Positions 31,261 through 43,494 are shown, numbered from the stretch's first letter. The stretch is 64,000 bases of DNA from Helicoverpa zea (GCF_022581195.2 NC_061482.1:2046001-2110000); one strand, 5' to 3'. Translations and numbers: made by a program. Notes: generated by a model not told the origin, from the sequence alone.

Positions 31261-32881
31261 ATATGAAACAAATAGTTAATGAGATTGTGAGCAACAGCGA
31301 TTCCGTAATGTAAAATTAATTTTAAAGTTTGTTCAAAATTCGACCTTAATGTTGTTTGAACAGAATTCAAAATTGATTGTCAGTGAATGTTTGTAGTTTT
31401 TTTAATTTTTCGTGTTTAAGGATAGTTGTTGGGTATCAGAGGGGATTTAATTCTTTAAATATTACAGCATTAAATAATTATTATATGAAACCTGATTATA
31501 TATACGAAAACTGAGCTTTATTATAATTTTATCTAAAGAATATCTGTGAACAAATGTTTAAATCGGTAGGTATCGGTTTCAGTAGTTTTGGCTTCAGGCA
31601 GAATAAACGCATTTAAAATATTAGAAAGGATAATTATGTACCTTCCAAAAACAACTTTTAGCTAAGAGTATATTTAGGCTAAAATTCCAAGTACGTTCAC
31701 AGCTAACTTCATAAAACGCAAAACTTTAACAAACCGACCAATATTAATATTAATTAGAACACCCACTCTGACGCAGGCGACTATAATTCATTAGCCTTCA
31801 TACCGCATCTTCACACATGGCTAAATAGGAATAACAGTAGGTAGTTAGTAACCTTGCATTGTCGAGATCTGGAACCAGTTACCTGCCGAGATAATTAACT
31901 GATCTGAGGCTGTGAGCGTTATCATTTACATAAAGATTGTACTTCGAAGGTATGTAATGGTAGGGCAATCAGGAAGGGTAATATGTAGTGCTAGATGTTT
32001 CTTGGGGAAAATTTATTCATAGCTTGGGGATGGTGTATCTTCCTAAAAGTGTCATAGATTCAAACCACTTTAGTAGTTTCGGAGTTTAAGATACTTGAAA
32101 TTGAATTGAAAATGAAGAGAGAGTAATAATATTTTCTTTGATCGCTAAAAAAATAATCATATTTGTTGTGGAAAATGTTTTGTCGGAAAAATAAAAGATG
32201 GCTTCAAATGACAGTTTTCAATCTTCTTTATACGTGAACACAATGAACTCGAATCTACCAATGCTTATAAAGTTCGCGAACAAAGGTGCGCGCTGGAATC
32301 CCACTATTAAACAAAAACTTAAACTTTTTCGTCCCTAAAACGTAATCATTATATTATACCCACATCACTGTGCTTCCCACATTAATCTATTTCCATCATC
32401 TATTTTCCAAACACTCACACAAGCAAAGTTTTCTTTGACAAGTATTCACAAACTCGCGTATAAAGCCGTTGATTAGTTGCGAGCGCACGCGCCGCGCGTG
32501 AAGTGCCCACAAGTACTTAGAGTTTCAGATCAGAATGTGGGTTATTTTTTTTAATTCTGGGCTTGGAAAACAGATATAATAAATATCTTAGATTTCTAAC
32601 AACTAAAAGATAAGATGTGTTTGACTTTGATATTTCTAAATTCTTACTAGTAGGTAATGTAAATACGTAAAGTAACTCTGTCTGTCCCGCTTTTAAGCGC
32701 AAACTTTTGAATCGATAAGAAAATTAAGTACAAAGATAGCCTGAGAAAGAACGTAAGCTAAGTTCTATTCGTGTGTGAGAAGTTATTTAATCGGGGCGCG
32801 AATAAAACCCAGGGTACAAATTTTTAAAGACATGTTCTTATGTACGAAAGTAAACTAAAAATCCCCTTTTCTTTTGTTTAG
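31261..32881. other. Intron, no gene seen
   Basis: AT-rich; ends in the pyrimidine-rich acceptor ccccttttcttttgtttag. Confidence 0.5.
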
Positions 32882-33006
32882 AAAACTGGCGACGATCTCC
32901 GAGAGCACCGGGACCCCTGCCTTCGCGACCGTCTGCGGCGGCATCGCTGCTGCTGTGGTGGCGCTCATGATCCAGCTTGAGGTCCTCGTCGAGATGATGA
33001 GCATCG
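32882..33006 (+). CDS. Cationic amino acid transporter, internal exon 2 of 3 seen
   Basis: 125-nt exon between ..ttttgtttag and gtaagtt. With the two bases carried over it reads KKLATISESTGTPAFATVCG, then GIAAAVVALMIQLEVLVEMM and SIG. In human CAT-1 the matching stretch is NDRTKTPIIATLASGAVAAVMAF..LVDLMSIG, so TP.-AT, the helix and the L-V-x-x-MSIG ending are conserved. This is the ninth membrane helix and the start of the tenth. It ends with one base (G) of a Gly codon completed by the exon at 58781. High GC contrasts with the surrounding intron. Phase agreement with both neighbours confirms order and strand. Confidence 0.94.
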
Positions 33007-33019
33007 GTAAGTTATCTGC

Positions 33020-33120
33020 CTAGCCTTTAAGTCAGCTTCGGGTATAATGCAGCTGAGTAAAAATGTGATACATGGAGTGATTGCCTGTCTGACTTCTCAA
33101 AACAGGATAAAGAGTACTCG
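33020..33120 (-). mobile_element. SINE type A, decayed fragment
   Basis: 'agcttcgggtataatgcagc', 'tgagtaaaaatgtgatacat', 'ggagtgattgcctgtctgac' and 'ttctcaaaacagg' follow the reversed type A body with many changes. It starts only 14 bp after the exon 2 donor. Confidence 0.6.
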
Positions 33121-33604
33121 GTAAGTGTACTTTTTGAATTGACAGATGTTTGATATAGTCTGATGTTTTTACCTCTGCAGCAGTTTTTAAAGGAGAAGTT
33201 AGCTGTGCAGAACCGATATTGCACTGGTCAAAGTAATTATTTTTAACCACAGCCGCAAAAAAGATGTGATTTAAGTTTCACTGTTAATGAATGTCTGACT
33301 ATGACACCGTAGGTAACTCTTTAACCGGAAAAACGTGCTCTGGTTTGAATTATTATGAAAATAGGCTCACCCATTTAAAATTATAAGCAATTTTTGGCAT
33401 TTATTTAATACATATTTTACCAGAACTTTTTGGGTGTAGCAGCGTTTTTATTTTGCCAAATACTGTTTTATTATAACCTCATCTCTTCATTAATTTTCAA
33501 ATTTACAAAAATCAAGCAAAACATATCCCATAATATTCCAATATTAATATTACAGCATTTAACATACACAACGCATAAACTCATTGCACTAATTACGCAT
33601 TCAA

Positions 33605-33633
33605 GTTAGCTTCAAGTACGACACTTGAAGCTA
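33605..33633 (+). repeat. Perfect 12-bp-arm hairpin
   Basis: TTAGCTTCAAGT - ACGAC - ACTTGAAGCTAA. A related piece (GACTTGAAGC) follows at about 33659. Role unknown. Confidence 0.8.
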
Positions 33634-33821
33634 AGCAGAGTGAGTAAGTAGCTCTCGACTTGAAGCCTCACACTTAACTATATATATAACTTATTTGTAA
33701 CTTAAGCTCATCCAGTTAATTGCAACTTAGTTCTATGTAAGTGGTTTGAATATTAACAGGTTTATTTTGTATGCACTTAGATAAGTTAATTGGTGTCTGA
33801 AACTGAAAATTAATGCTATTA

Positions 33822-34020
33822 TAAATGCAGAAGTTATCTGTCTGTCTGTCGTATTTTTAAAATACAATTACTAAACTGCTATAAATAAAATTTGGTATAC
33901 ATAAAGGCTTAACTATGTCCTTAAAAACAGGCTATATTCGCCCGGGTGTGGGAAGTAATTATCTAGGAACTTGGGTGGAGCCGAAAGCCTGGCCTTATAC
34001 AAAATATTTTCCAAATAAAT
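33822..34020 (+). mobile_element. Decayed Lep1-like repeat
   Basis: TGCTATTATAAATGCAGAAG, (TCTG)n and AAATTTGGTATACATAAAGG recall the Lep1 interior. The 3' CTAGT end is missing. Confidence 0.5.
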
Positions 34021-34199
34021 AAATTCATATTATAAAAAGCCAGCTTTGATACGAACTAATAATTTATTTGACTATAAAAAAATACACTATGAAAATTTTC
34101 ACATCCACATTATACTTTCCAAGGTATACAACCCACAGTTTATTCAATAATGCCCTTGCTACGAATCCCTAAAAAGCCCATGCAAAGTTTAAAACCGAC

Positions 34200-34320
34200 A
34201 CAATACACCATAAGGATTCCTTCATAAATGATGCAACATGCATCTCTGGCTACGCATGCGTAGCTGATTGCTACGTGCTACGCGGCTACGAGAATATTCT
34301 CGTAGCGTCATATCTGACGT
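34200..34320. repeat. Cluster of CTACG/CGTAG palindromes
   Basis: GGCTACGCATGCGTAGC, GCTACGTGCTACGCGGCTAC and the perfect 20-bp palindrome CTACGAGAATATTCTCGTAG sit within about 80 bp. A comparable CGTAGG-rich patch is at 35395-35460. Possibly a degraded hairpin element. Confidence 0.65.
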
Positions 34321-36365
34321 TGGAATTGTCAAGTCAGCTTTTTAAATGTTCTGCAAATTTTTATTGGTTTGGTTTGTTTTATATTTGTATCTCGTTAGAT
34401 GTCTATTTGTAGACGTTATTGGAAAATATGTTGAGACTAACCTGTACTACAACATTCTTGTTATATGCAGATTACTAAATTATTTTCACATTTATAAAAT
34501 TGGTAAGAATACAAAGCATTATATTAACAATAGTTTTAGTTATATTAAAAAAAGTTTAAAGAATAGTTATATAAGTAGATATAAAATAATTGAATACAAA
34601 AATCAAACATCATGTAAAATTGTTCACGCAGAAGTAACATTTTAGCTAGTACAAAAACAATCAGAAAATTACCCAATCGCCTCATTGCACACAGTATGAA
34701 AACCTATTAAAATACTCATAAAAAAGATAAAGCGATCACAACTTCCAACTACTTTCCAGAGAGAATAAAAACTGTCTCTAGACACGTCATAGATAACAGA
34801 GACGGCTCTAGAGTCTCTCTAGACGTCATAGATAAACGAGACGAGGCTATCTGATAGTTAAGTAGGCTGTGCCCGATGAGGTCTGCAACTTGTTACAATA
34901 GTTTCTGTTATAATAGCTGTGAGTATTGAATAGTTTGATGTCTTATAGATTTTAGTTTAGCAGGTAAATCAATTAGATAATTAGTGTCAATTGTGTTAGG
35001 TCTTTATTTAGTTGTGGACGAAAGTAAGCTTTAATAAGTATATTTAAATAATGTAAGCATCAGACATATTAAAATTTCTAGTTTTTTAAATTTAAAAAAA
35101 AATTGAAATTGTATAAATTGTTTCATGAGAAACTAACCTCCATAAATAAATACTGGATCGTTGTGTAAATTAAAAATTGGCTAATTTGTCCAAATTCTGT
35201 GTGTCTCTACTGTTGTCAAGTTGACGTGAACCACTTTAAAACAACCTAACCAACCAAACAACCACGTAAAACTTTGCATAACCAAAAACTTTACCTACAC
35301 AATCCTATCAATCAGATAACAGAGATTTCAACTATCAACCGATTGAACACAGCCGGAGGGTAGTTCGAAGATATTTACAGGTTGCTACAAATCCCGTAGG
35401 CAGATACGGCGTAGGCTGCTACGGCGTAGGCCAAGCGTAGCATAGGTCAAGCGTAGCGGAAAATCATTCGAGTGTAAGGTTTGATGCGAATTTCAAGGCT
35501 TAGTAGATAGGTTGAATTTCAATGTGTTTGTTTATCGAATGTCTGTTATAAATGGAAGTTATATCAAAGTAAAAGGTATTAGAACTTTTATTTTATAATA
35601 TTGTTTCCGTTGAAATAACAAATAGTCTTTCTAATCATCGTAAATGCTCAATTTAACACGAAAAAAATATCTGCAATCAATAATTAATTTAATTTTGCTG
35701 AATACATTTCTCACGTGAAAGATACACAAAAGCAGGAAAATTACAGAAAACTTTGAAAACACTCTTTCACTTCCATTTCTTTTAATACCATATAGAAGGA
35801 AATCTATGCTATCTATCTAGCTATTAGCTACAGATATAGAAACTTAAAACGTTTAGCAAACAGACGCCTGATAAGTTCAGCAAATAGTCGCCCCGAGTGC
35901 CGCGTGCCCGATCCAATGTACCGCTCTTGTAAGATAGATTTAACCGAATGGAAAAAGGGAGAATATTTTTTTAATGGCTTGCTATTTGGGAAGCTAGTTT
36001 GGTTCTTATCACTTAGATACTATCATTATAGTATAGAAAATTACATATCTCATCAAATAGTAAGGTGGTCACGCATAGTTTTGTTTTTATTTTTCATTCA
36101 TGTAATTAAAGGTACTAACAAAACCTTTCATAATTGTTCCCATACTATATTTAAAGACGATGACATGTCTAATTAAAGTCTCGTCCTAATGAAAAATAAC
36201 ATCAGTACCAAATATACTAAAATCTCTCTACAGAAATAATCACGCATCCACAAGCTAACCTTTACAAGACCAGCTAAACTAGACAAACACAAACAAATAG
36301 ATCTCAAATAATTTATTTAATTTTGTATGCCTTATTTTCGTAAGTTTTTACATTTTCTGCAATTA
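34321..36365. other. Intron, no gene; small direct repeats
   Basis: 34770-34850 has two copies of 'gtctct.agac.cgtcatagat' plus 'aa..gagac'. ORFs at 34346-34645 and 35904-36176 are AT-rich, aromatic/Lys-rich and without domains. No exon-like GC island. Confidence 0.5.
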
Positions 36366-36667
36366 AGGGTCCGTTCAGATAGACCGGGTCGGAGAGCATC
36401 GGCGCGCATTTTTCTTTTCACACAGACCGGAGCCGATCAGTTGCGCGAGCATTAAAGAGCATGCATACGGAGCCAAACGTCAAGAAAAAATACACGATCG
36501 GAGCCGGTCGGCTCCTCTTATTATTTCACACCGAGCGCATTCGAGCATTCTCAATGACAAAAGCAGTGCGCATGCAAAAATAAACCTTACTTCAAATACT
36601 AAGTACTAAATTTTCAACGTGTTAAGAATTTGCTCTGCTCTCCGAGCCGGTTTGTCTAAACGGACCC
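36366..36667. mobile_element. 302-bp long-TIR MITE, TTA duplication
   Basis: GGGTCCGTTCAGATAGACCG at the left mirrors CGGTTTGTCTAAACGGACCC at the right. TTA lies at 36363-36365 and 36668-36670, with one extra A on the left. The interior is rich in GAGC/GATCGG and has no coding capacity. Confidence 0.8.
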
Positions 36668-37043
36668 TTAGTGTATTATCAAAAAATAAGTTTCTTTAAA
36701 TAATTTTGTTTTTTTTTTCTAACATTACGATTCGATACGATTAAACAAATAATAAACCAAACATTTCTTCAAATAAAACCGAGTATTGCAAGTAATCCAG
36801 CCTGCTGAAAAACGATCCAATTGAGCAAATCCTCGGAATCTGTTTAGTGAAAGCTTTCAGCGTGTTTTTATTACAATATCTAGTGATCCGTCAAATCTTA
36901 TTCGCGTTATACCCTCTTGTGAGGATCAAAGAGTTTTGTACTAACAGTATTTTTTTATTGTAACACTTACATTATATGTACTTCATTCTTAACCCACTTT
37001 AAATAAAAAAAAACATATTATTTCCAGTAATAAAACAAACTTA

Positions 37044-37230
37044 CAGCCAGTTTCTTCATCAAAAGTTAAAGCCAAAGTAAAAGTCAAAGCAATGTCTAAA
37101 GTAAAAGTAACGGTCAAATTCAATTTTTCTATTAGTTTTGCTGTCACTTTAGCCTTGAAAAAACGTATTTGACCGTTACTTTTACTTTAGACATTACTTT
37201 AACTTTAACTTTTGATGAAGAAACTGGCCG
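37044..37230. mobile_element. 187-bp Harbinger-type MITE, copy 1 (TTA duplication)
   Basis: CAGCCAGTTTCTTCATCAAA at the left mirrors TTTGATGAAGAAACTGGCCG at the right. TTA duplications lie at 37041-37043 and 37231-37233. The inverted arms run almost to the centre. Identical-length copies are at 45478 and 57488. Confidence 0.92.
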
Positions 37231-37289
37231 TTAGTCTATTGTTTTTTACCTAAACTAATTTAACAAAACAGTAACACACTTTAATGAAT

Positions 37290-37480
37290 TAAAAAAAAAA
37301 TCCTGACGTATTGAGAACCTCCGCCTTTTTTTGAAGTCGGTTAAAATTCGGTAAATGTCGGGTATAAAAAATACAAACTTCTGAAGTCTTCTGAAAATTC
37401 CCTTCTCCTACTTCCTTTTTGGGAAGTCGGTCAAAAAGTAGCTGTTTCCTGTGAATTCCGTAGAAACTACTTCCCGCAAT
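37290..37480 (-). repeat. Dispersed repeat ('gaagtcgg' type)
   Basis: 'cctccgcctttttttgaagt', 'cggttaaaattcgg' and 'ttttgggaagtcggtcaaaa' followed by 'agtagctgtttcc' is a common lepidopteran repeat of unknown class. The minus-strand ORF here is not a gene. Confidence 0.4.
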
Positions 37481-37875
37481 TTTTTTTATTCTTATTTCAG
37501 CTTTAAGACTGACGATCAATTTTTTCTTAAAATTATTTCAAAGAAACATAGTTAACAAGTAAACTATGCTTCAGTAACAATTTCTTAGAAACTGAATCCA
37601 CCCAAAACTTCGCTTGGTTTGCGCTTTCACTATAATTCATTAACAATATAACTTCATAATTCATTCACTGGAATAACTAGAATTCTATTCTCTTTCAACT
37701 TAACTTCAGCCTTAAGTTTCAGCCGAATTTATGTTATAATGTATTTTGTTAGTGAGGAAATTAAATTAAACAATCCTTACTAATTAACTAATTATACTAA
37801 TGGTCTTAATAATCAGTAACACTGTCTGTCTCTTACGCCAAAACTACTGAAATTTGGTACACAGTATAAGAAGGC

Positions 37876-38035
37876 TATCATCATCTCCCGAGCCTTACGC
37901 CAACTATGTTGGGGTCGGCTTCCAGTCTAACTGTTTGCAGCTGAGTACCAGTAAACTCAACCCTACCCGCAACCCAATACCCCTTGTTAAGACAGGTAAT
38001 AAAACTTACAGGCTTCTGACTACCCGCAACGACAT
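37876..38035 (-). mobile_element. SINE type A, 5'-truncated, internally deleted
   Basis: ATCATCATCTCCCGAGCCTT, CTATGTTGGGGTCGGCTTCC, AGTCTAACTGTTTGCAGCTG and 'caacccaataccccttgtta' then 'ggcttctgactacccgcaac'. The segment between 'accagt' and 'aactcaaccc' is missing relative to 41876-42258. Confidence 0.85.
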
Positions 38036-38785
38036 AATTATGTGTACGTTTATTCTTGACACATTTCAATCAAATATTTCACGCAAATGTATCTAAAATC
38101 AATATTAGCAGACCACGAGCTGTGGTGTAAACTCCAATCTTTCAATCATGTGCCGATGCGTCAAATAAACTTCATACTCACTTCACAAATTAACAGCTAT
38201 TTGATATTTTCGCCCAAAGCGAAATAACTTCACACTTGGAATGTTCGCAGTAAACTGTAAATTGTTTTAGTTTCAATGCAAATGCAGAACGAATTTCGGA
38301 AAATTTGAAGCAGTTTATGTGTGCATGGAAACACCTCGCAATGGGAAATTGAATCGAAAATAATTTCACGTCAATTTTATGCTTTTTATCAATTATGATA
38401 ATGAAAAAAGTGGTCACAACTTCTGACGAGGCGTCAACTACGATTTCAAAATTATTTTTGATTGGGTTAGTTTCTTGTTTTTGATTAGGTAATTTTTTAA
38501 TCAATTATGATTATGAAAAAATTATCACAACATGTAACGGCCGCCAATTACAATTTCAAACCATACTTACATGCTTTCTTGTAATATATATTGTTAGAGG
38601 TATAGGTACGTCTAAATCGTAACTTACGAACTGAAACGACTAAAAATATTAACCAATTTCAGAAACGTCCATAAGTGTCCATCATCTCTTACTTTAACAA
38701 AATCCTACAGTTACTATTGAAAGCTTTTGAAAATTTCAACCTTTAAATTGGCCTCAATTCACCTGTCACGTCAAAATTAAGTTAG
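38036..38785. other. Intron, no gene; small AT direct repeat
   Basis: 'aatcaattatgatAATGAAAAA' type blocks occur twice (about 38385-38410 and 38498-38525). Nothing else recognised. Confidence 0.5.
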
Positions 38786-40890
38786 CGTCAGGACCGCCGT
38801 CTCAACTCTCCGATCCTCTCGAAATACATATAGAGAGTTGCTACCTAATTGCTACCAGCTACCATTAGTTGCTACCAATTGCTACCCTCGTGGTTTTGAA
38901 GATATTCAGCATCCAAAGGTGACAGCCATTCTGATATCAGGATGGCTGTCACTTTTCCCAGTGTGAAGAAACGGCGCAAAGGTATTGAGTTTTGTTTTCA
39001 CCCAGAGTTGCTACCTAATTGCTACCCTCCAGAATTAAATTTTGGGCCACAACGATTCCCTGGATAAAAAGGTATTTAAAAAATGAGTTTTTACGCCCTG
39101 CCAAATTAAATTAGCAAGCTGTCAGTTAATACAAATGAGTACTTTTGACGTAGGCGCTATCTATTATAATCCGTCAGCTGATATAAATGCGGCCGAAAAG
39201 TGAACTAAAGCAAGCCGCCATCTTTGAACATCATTTTTGATTAGGTGTTAAATGTTACCTGTTAAATGTAATTTCCCGAAATGCATGAAAAAAGTATTTA
39301 TTATAATTACCTCAGCCTTCGATTGTTAACACGAAAACATCCAGTAAGGCCAGTCGTGTAAAAATCATACCCAACTCTACGTAAAACATGAACTGATTTG
39401 GTCACAGTAAAACAATATTGATTTTATCAAAAAATATTTTTATTTCAGTCACTGACTTAAAATATATCATACCCTGACATGATTTAATAAAGGGAAATGC
39501 CTATTTGATAAAGAAGGTTTGGCCAAGTAATGCCCAAGAAAGAAACAAGTTTAGCATTAGAGTTGACATCGTAGATAACGAATTAACAAAAAAATTTACA
39601 TAGAAGTTGGTGGAACATCACAAACTTACGATTAGTGACGCGGCAATGGCAAAGTCTATCATAATATGTTTTGATGCATTGTTGAAAAACTTTTGCCTAA
39701 AACAATTTAAAAGAGTGCTTAAAAATACCATTAACCACCTCGATAATCCATCTAGTAATAGTAACACATCTTGTTTTATTAGCTTCTAATGTGCATAATT
39801 GGGTTTCCCCCCTCGAAGAGATGAAGGCGTGTGAACTGAATAATGACATGTTTCTTCTAATAATGACCATGACACTGAGTAAATGACGAACGTAAACAAG
39901 AGCATTAGGGATGGGACGTAGGATCAACTTATCGAAAAATCTATGTTTGGCATAAACCGAAAACACGGAATCCTTGAAAGGAGTCGCATAAAATCGTATT
40001 TAAAGGTACATCAATCACCAAACATTTTGTTTAATGATAACAATACAATTAATAGATATTAACAAATATTTTTTTTAATTATTTGTATATAAATATTTTT
40101 TTTTTTACAATCCCTAATTCCCTATTTTGACAAGACTGGCATGATTGATACAGCGAAAGTATTTTCATACTACAATAAACAGCTGAGTTCTGAATAATTT
40201 CATCTTTTATTCCGGGGTTTCTTTTTATCAGATAAATACTCGCAATATTTAAATTGATTATTTAGTATTTTTATTGTATTTATTACATAGACGGGCAAGT
40301 ACTTGGCCAAGACCGGGCATTTCGCTTTTGAATTATTTCGTGTTAACTATCGAAGGCTGAGGTAATTATAATAAATACTTTTTTCATGCATTTCGGGAAA
40401 TTACATTTAACAGGTAACATTTATAAATACACCTAATCAAAAATGATGTTCAAAGATGGCGGCTTGCTTTAGTTCACTTTTCGGCCGCATTTATATCAGC
40501 TGTCGGATTATAATAGAAAACGCCTACGTTAAAAGTACTCATTTGTATTAACTGACAGCTTGCTAATTTAATTTGGCAGGGCGTAAAAACTCATTTTTAA
40601 ATATCTTTTTATCCAGGTAATCGTTGTGGCCCAAAATTTAATTCTGGAGGGTAGCAATTAGGTAGCAACTCTGGGTGAAAACAAAACTCAATACTTTTGT
40701 GCCGTTTCTTCACACTGGGAAAAGTGACAGCCATCCTGATGTCAGAATGGCTGTCACCTTTGGATGCTGAATATCTTCAAAACCACGAGGGTAGCAATTG
40801 GTAGCAACTAATGGTAACTGGTAGCAATTAGGTAGCAACTCTCTATATGTATTTCGAGAGGATCGGAGAATTGTGACGGCGGTCCTGACG
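38786..40890. mobile_element. 2.1-kb fold-back (long inverted repeat) element
   Basis: CGTCAGGACCGCCGTC at the left end mirrors GACGGCGGTCCTGACG at the right. The inverted arms remain alignable for roughly 550-750 bp each, with scattered mismatches and small indels, around a central segment of about 0.8-1 kb. Each arm holds clusters of (A)TTGCTACC repeats and a CAGCCAT..ATGGCTG internal hairpin. Flanks are TTAG (38782-38785) and TTAA (40891-40894), possibly a decayed TTAA duplication. No transposase is recognised, and the central ORFs (39607-39789 +, 39697-39966 -) show no domain. It is non-autonomous, superfamily unknown. Confidence 0.85.
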
Positions 40891-41006
40891 TTAACCAAAA
40901 TTAACCCTTTTCATTTCGAGAAATGTTAAAGTTTCGAACTAAAATTGCGTGTAGCATCAAATTGAAATGTACGTATAAATAATTCAGTGAACTCGTTTAT
41001 GCTTAA

Positions 41007-41336
41007 GAGCACACGGGAAACTTTTAATCGGCCGATAGTTGGTTTGGACTCATAACTCAGTATGAAGATGAATGGCAGTACGCATTACAAAGTTAGCCGG
41101 TAACAGATCAACTGAAAAATTTGATTAGAATCAAGATTTTTTTTTGAAAAATTGTCAGCCATCGGGTCAACTAACGGCCGACTCTTTGGAATACTGGTTA
41201 GTTTTTTTTTAAGAAAACTTGATTTCAGTCAACTTTTTCCTTGGTCTAACACCAGCCAAATTCCTGATCGTTGTTAAGTGCGGTGTGCATTCTCAGACAT
41301 CTTGTCGGCCGACTAAAAAGTCTGCAGTCTGAGCAC
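41007..41336. mobile_element. GTCGGC-ended MITE, long (about 330 bp) copy
   Basis: Both half-types are present. The left half runs from ACGGGAAACTTTTAATCGGC through AGTATGAAGATGAATGGCAG. The right half runs from AAGAAAACTTGATTTCAGTC to CGGCCGACTAAAAAGTCTGC. The ends are inverted and the middle holds 'cggccgactctttg'. It may be a dimer or a second element inserted in the first. Confidence 0.7.
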
Positions 41337-41863
41337 TCTAAGTATGGAATTCTGTCTGGCATGCAATGAGTATTGCGTTGCATCGCATTTTATATGGGAA
41401 ACGATGCTCGATTTTATGTTCGAAGGAGACGTCTGAAGGTAGAATAAAAGTTAACTCTAGTGTAGAAAATTGTACGTGTCGGTAAAGCCATTGAAGGTTA
41501 TTACCTGTCTATCCGTTAGATACTTTTGTGATATATTGTATTGTTGATAACACATAAATAAGAGTTTATGAAAAGTGTATCGGTAACCAATTTATATGTA
41601 ACTAGATACCATCCTCGGTTTCTCTCACCGATACTGGCACGGCACGCAAATAAAAGTTGCCTATATGCTATTTGATGTCTAAGCTATAGTACTGAAAAGT
41701 TTAATCCAAATCAAAAGAATTTCACACAAAAATGACCGAATGGATTTGACACAAAGGAAAAAAATTTGAAAGAATTTCACACAAAAATGACAACAAACAT
41801 ACATAATGTGTATCATAGGGCATACATCCTTACAAACTTTTGCCTGTATAATAAACGTATTAC
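41337..41863. other. Intron, no gene seen
   Basis: Contains a short direct repeat 'aaagaatttcacacaaaaatgac' at about 41715 and 41768. Confidence 0.5.
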
Positions 41864-41875
41864 AAGTAGTATATA

Positions 41876-42258
41876 AAAAGTCGTGGTGGCCTAGTGGGTA
41901 AAGGACCAATCTCTCAAGTATGAGGGCGCGGGTTCGATCCCAGGTCAGGCAAGTACCAATGCAACTTTTCTAAGTCTGTATGTACTTTCTAAGTATATCT
42001 TAGACACCATTGGCTGTGTTTCGGATGGCACGTTAAACTGTAGGTCCCGGCTGTCATTGAACATCCTTGGCAGTCGTTACTGGTAGTCAGAAGCCAGTAA
42101 GTCTGACACCAGTCTAACCAAGGGGTATCGGGTTGCCCGGGTAACTGGGTTGAGGAGGTCAGATAGGCAGTCGCTTCTTGTAAAGCACTGGTACTCAGCT
42201 GAATCCGGTTAGACTGGAAGCCGACCCCAACATGATTGGGAAAAAGGCTCGGAGGATG
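41876..42258 (+). mobile_element. Full-length SINE type A with perfect 12-bp target duplication
   Basis: The tRNA-like head GTGGTGGCCTAGTGGGTAAA (A box) and GCGGGTTCGATCCC (B box) form an RNA polymerase III promoter. The body follows: CAATGCAACTTTTCTAAG, TAAGTATATCTTAGACACCA, CGGATGGCACGTTAAACTGT and 'ggttgcccgggtaactgggt'. The tail is GGAAGCCGACCCC..GGCTCGGAGGATG. AAGTAGTATATA is repeated exactly at 41864-41875 and 42259-42270, so this is a recent insertion. It serves as the in-window reference for more than ten partial copies. Confidence 0.93.
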
Positions 42259-42285
42259 AAGTAGTATATACAAATGACAATAAAA

Positions 42286-42468
42286 TCCTACTAATATTAT
42301 AAATGTGACAGTTTGTGACAATGTATGGATGTATGTTTGTTATTCTTTCACGGAAAAACGGCTGGACCGATTTGGCTGAAATTTGGTATGTGGACAGGTG
42401 ATATCCTGGATTAACACCTAGGCTTCTTATCAACACACCACGCGGGTAAAGCCACAAGCGGAAGCTAG
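42286..42468 (+). mobile_element. Lep1-like non-autonomous Helitron
   Basis: TCCTACTAATATTATAAATG after A, and CACAAGCGGAAGCTAG before T, with the Lep1 interior 'gctggaccgatttggctgaaatttggtatg' in between. It is inserted 15 bp after the SINE target duplication. Confidence 0.85.
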
Positions 42469-43494
42469 TGAGTAATAGGTATATCTACTCCATACTCTAA
42501 CGCAAGAGCCCATCTATAACCCAGAAAAAAATGCCACATTATTTTCTAGACTTACCCAAGTCGTCCTACTTTCCTGATAGGGTAGTTTGTTATGTTTTTA
42601 CCCGGCTATCTCATCACTTCTCTTTGCCCGTCCCCTGAGACACGCCGTAACAACTCCAGCCTTCTCAATGAATATTGCTGGATTAATCCAGGAGTGACTA
42701 GCAGACTGCCAGTGTAATCTTCATTATCATCAGGTTTTTAAATGTTTTGCTGTTGAATGAGATTTATTTTGTTTGTAGTTTTAGTGACATGTTTTCTGGG
42801 ATAGTTGAGATTATCATGTCTGGTTATTGCGAGGTGTAAAATACAGATCTCGCAAACGGTTCTCACGATGTTTTTTAGACCCTAAGTTGTTTAAAGATTT
42901 TGACTTTCGTACTGAGAGCCTGTCCTGCGAGAAGCTGACGGCCGAGAGTTGAGATAGTTGGCTGACGTATTTTAAAGGTAACCTACTCGTTGCAATGTTC
43001 GCACGAGCATTCGTCTGCATTGTGGGATACGGGCCTAATTTAACTATGGGCCGATTAAGAGTTGTATGGGAGCTCTAAAGGTGCAGAAGCTTAACACATG
43101 TAACGTACAGATATACGAATCTATAGTTATCAAATAGGCAATTAAAAATAGCACACATACAATTAAAATCAAAGACCCAAACATCAAAAAATCTCCACCC
43201 AAATACAAATGACGAAATCGTTTACACAATCGAGTGTGATGGTCTGATGTCGACCTACAAAGGCAACCCGCTTCGGAATTAAGCCCGAGGAACCGCCTGA
43301 CCTATTTCACAGCAATCAGATCATCGCAACTAGCAAATGAGAAGAAATATACCCCCTCTAGATAAAGGGTCTTTGTCTTCACTTCATGCTTAGTTTGAAT
43401 GAAGGCCTTGTTTGGAATTAAGATTTGTTCTTGTTATTTTTTGAATGTTTTGTGACAGTGAGCACTTTTTACTTGCAGTTATAGATAGCCTTTT
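42469..43494. other. Intron, no gene seen
   Basis: No repeat recognised with confidence. ORFs at 42814-43020 and 43044-43229 have no family signature. Confidence 0.5.

Noticed and set aside
34346..34645. 99-aa + strand ORF with a hydrophobic N-terminus
   Set aside because: AT-rich intron sequence. The aromatic/Lys/Asn-rich peptide is typical of random AT-rich ORFs.
39607..39966. Small ORFs in the centre of the fold-back element
   Set aside because: No recognisable transposase or other domain; opposing overlapping frames of random character.
41880..41955. Possible tRNA gene (A and B boxes present)
   Set aside because: The sequence continues as a SINE body with tail and target duplication, so it is a SINE promoter head.
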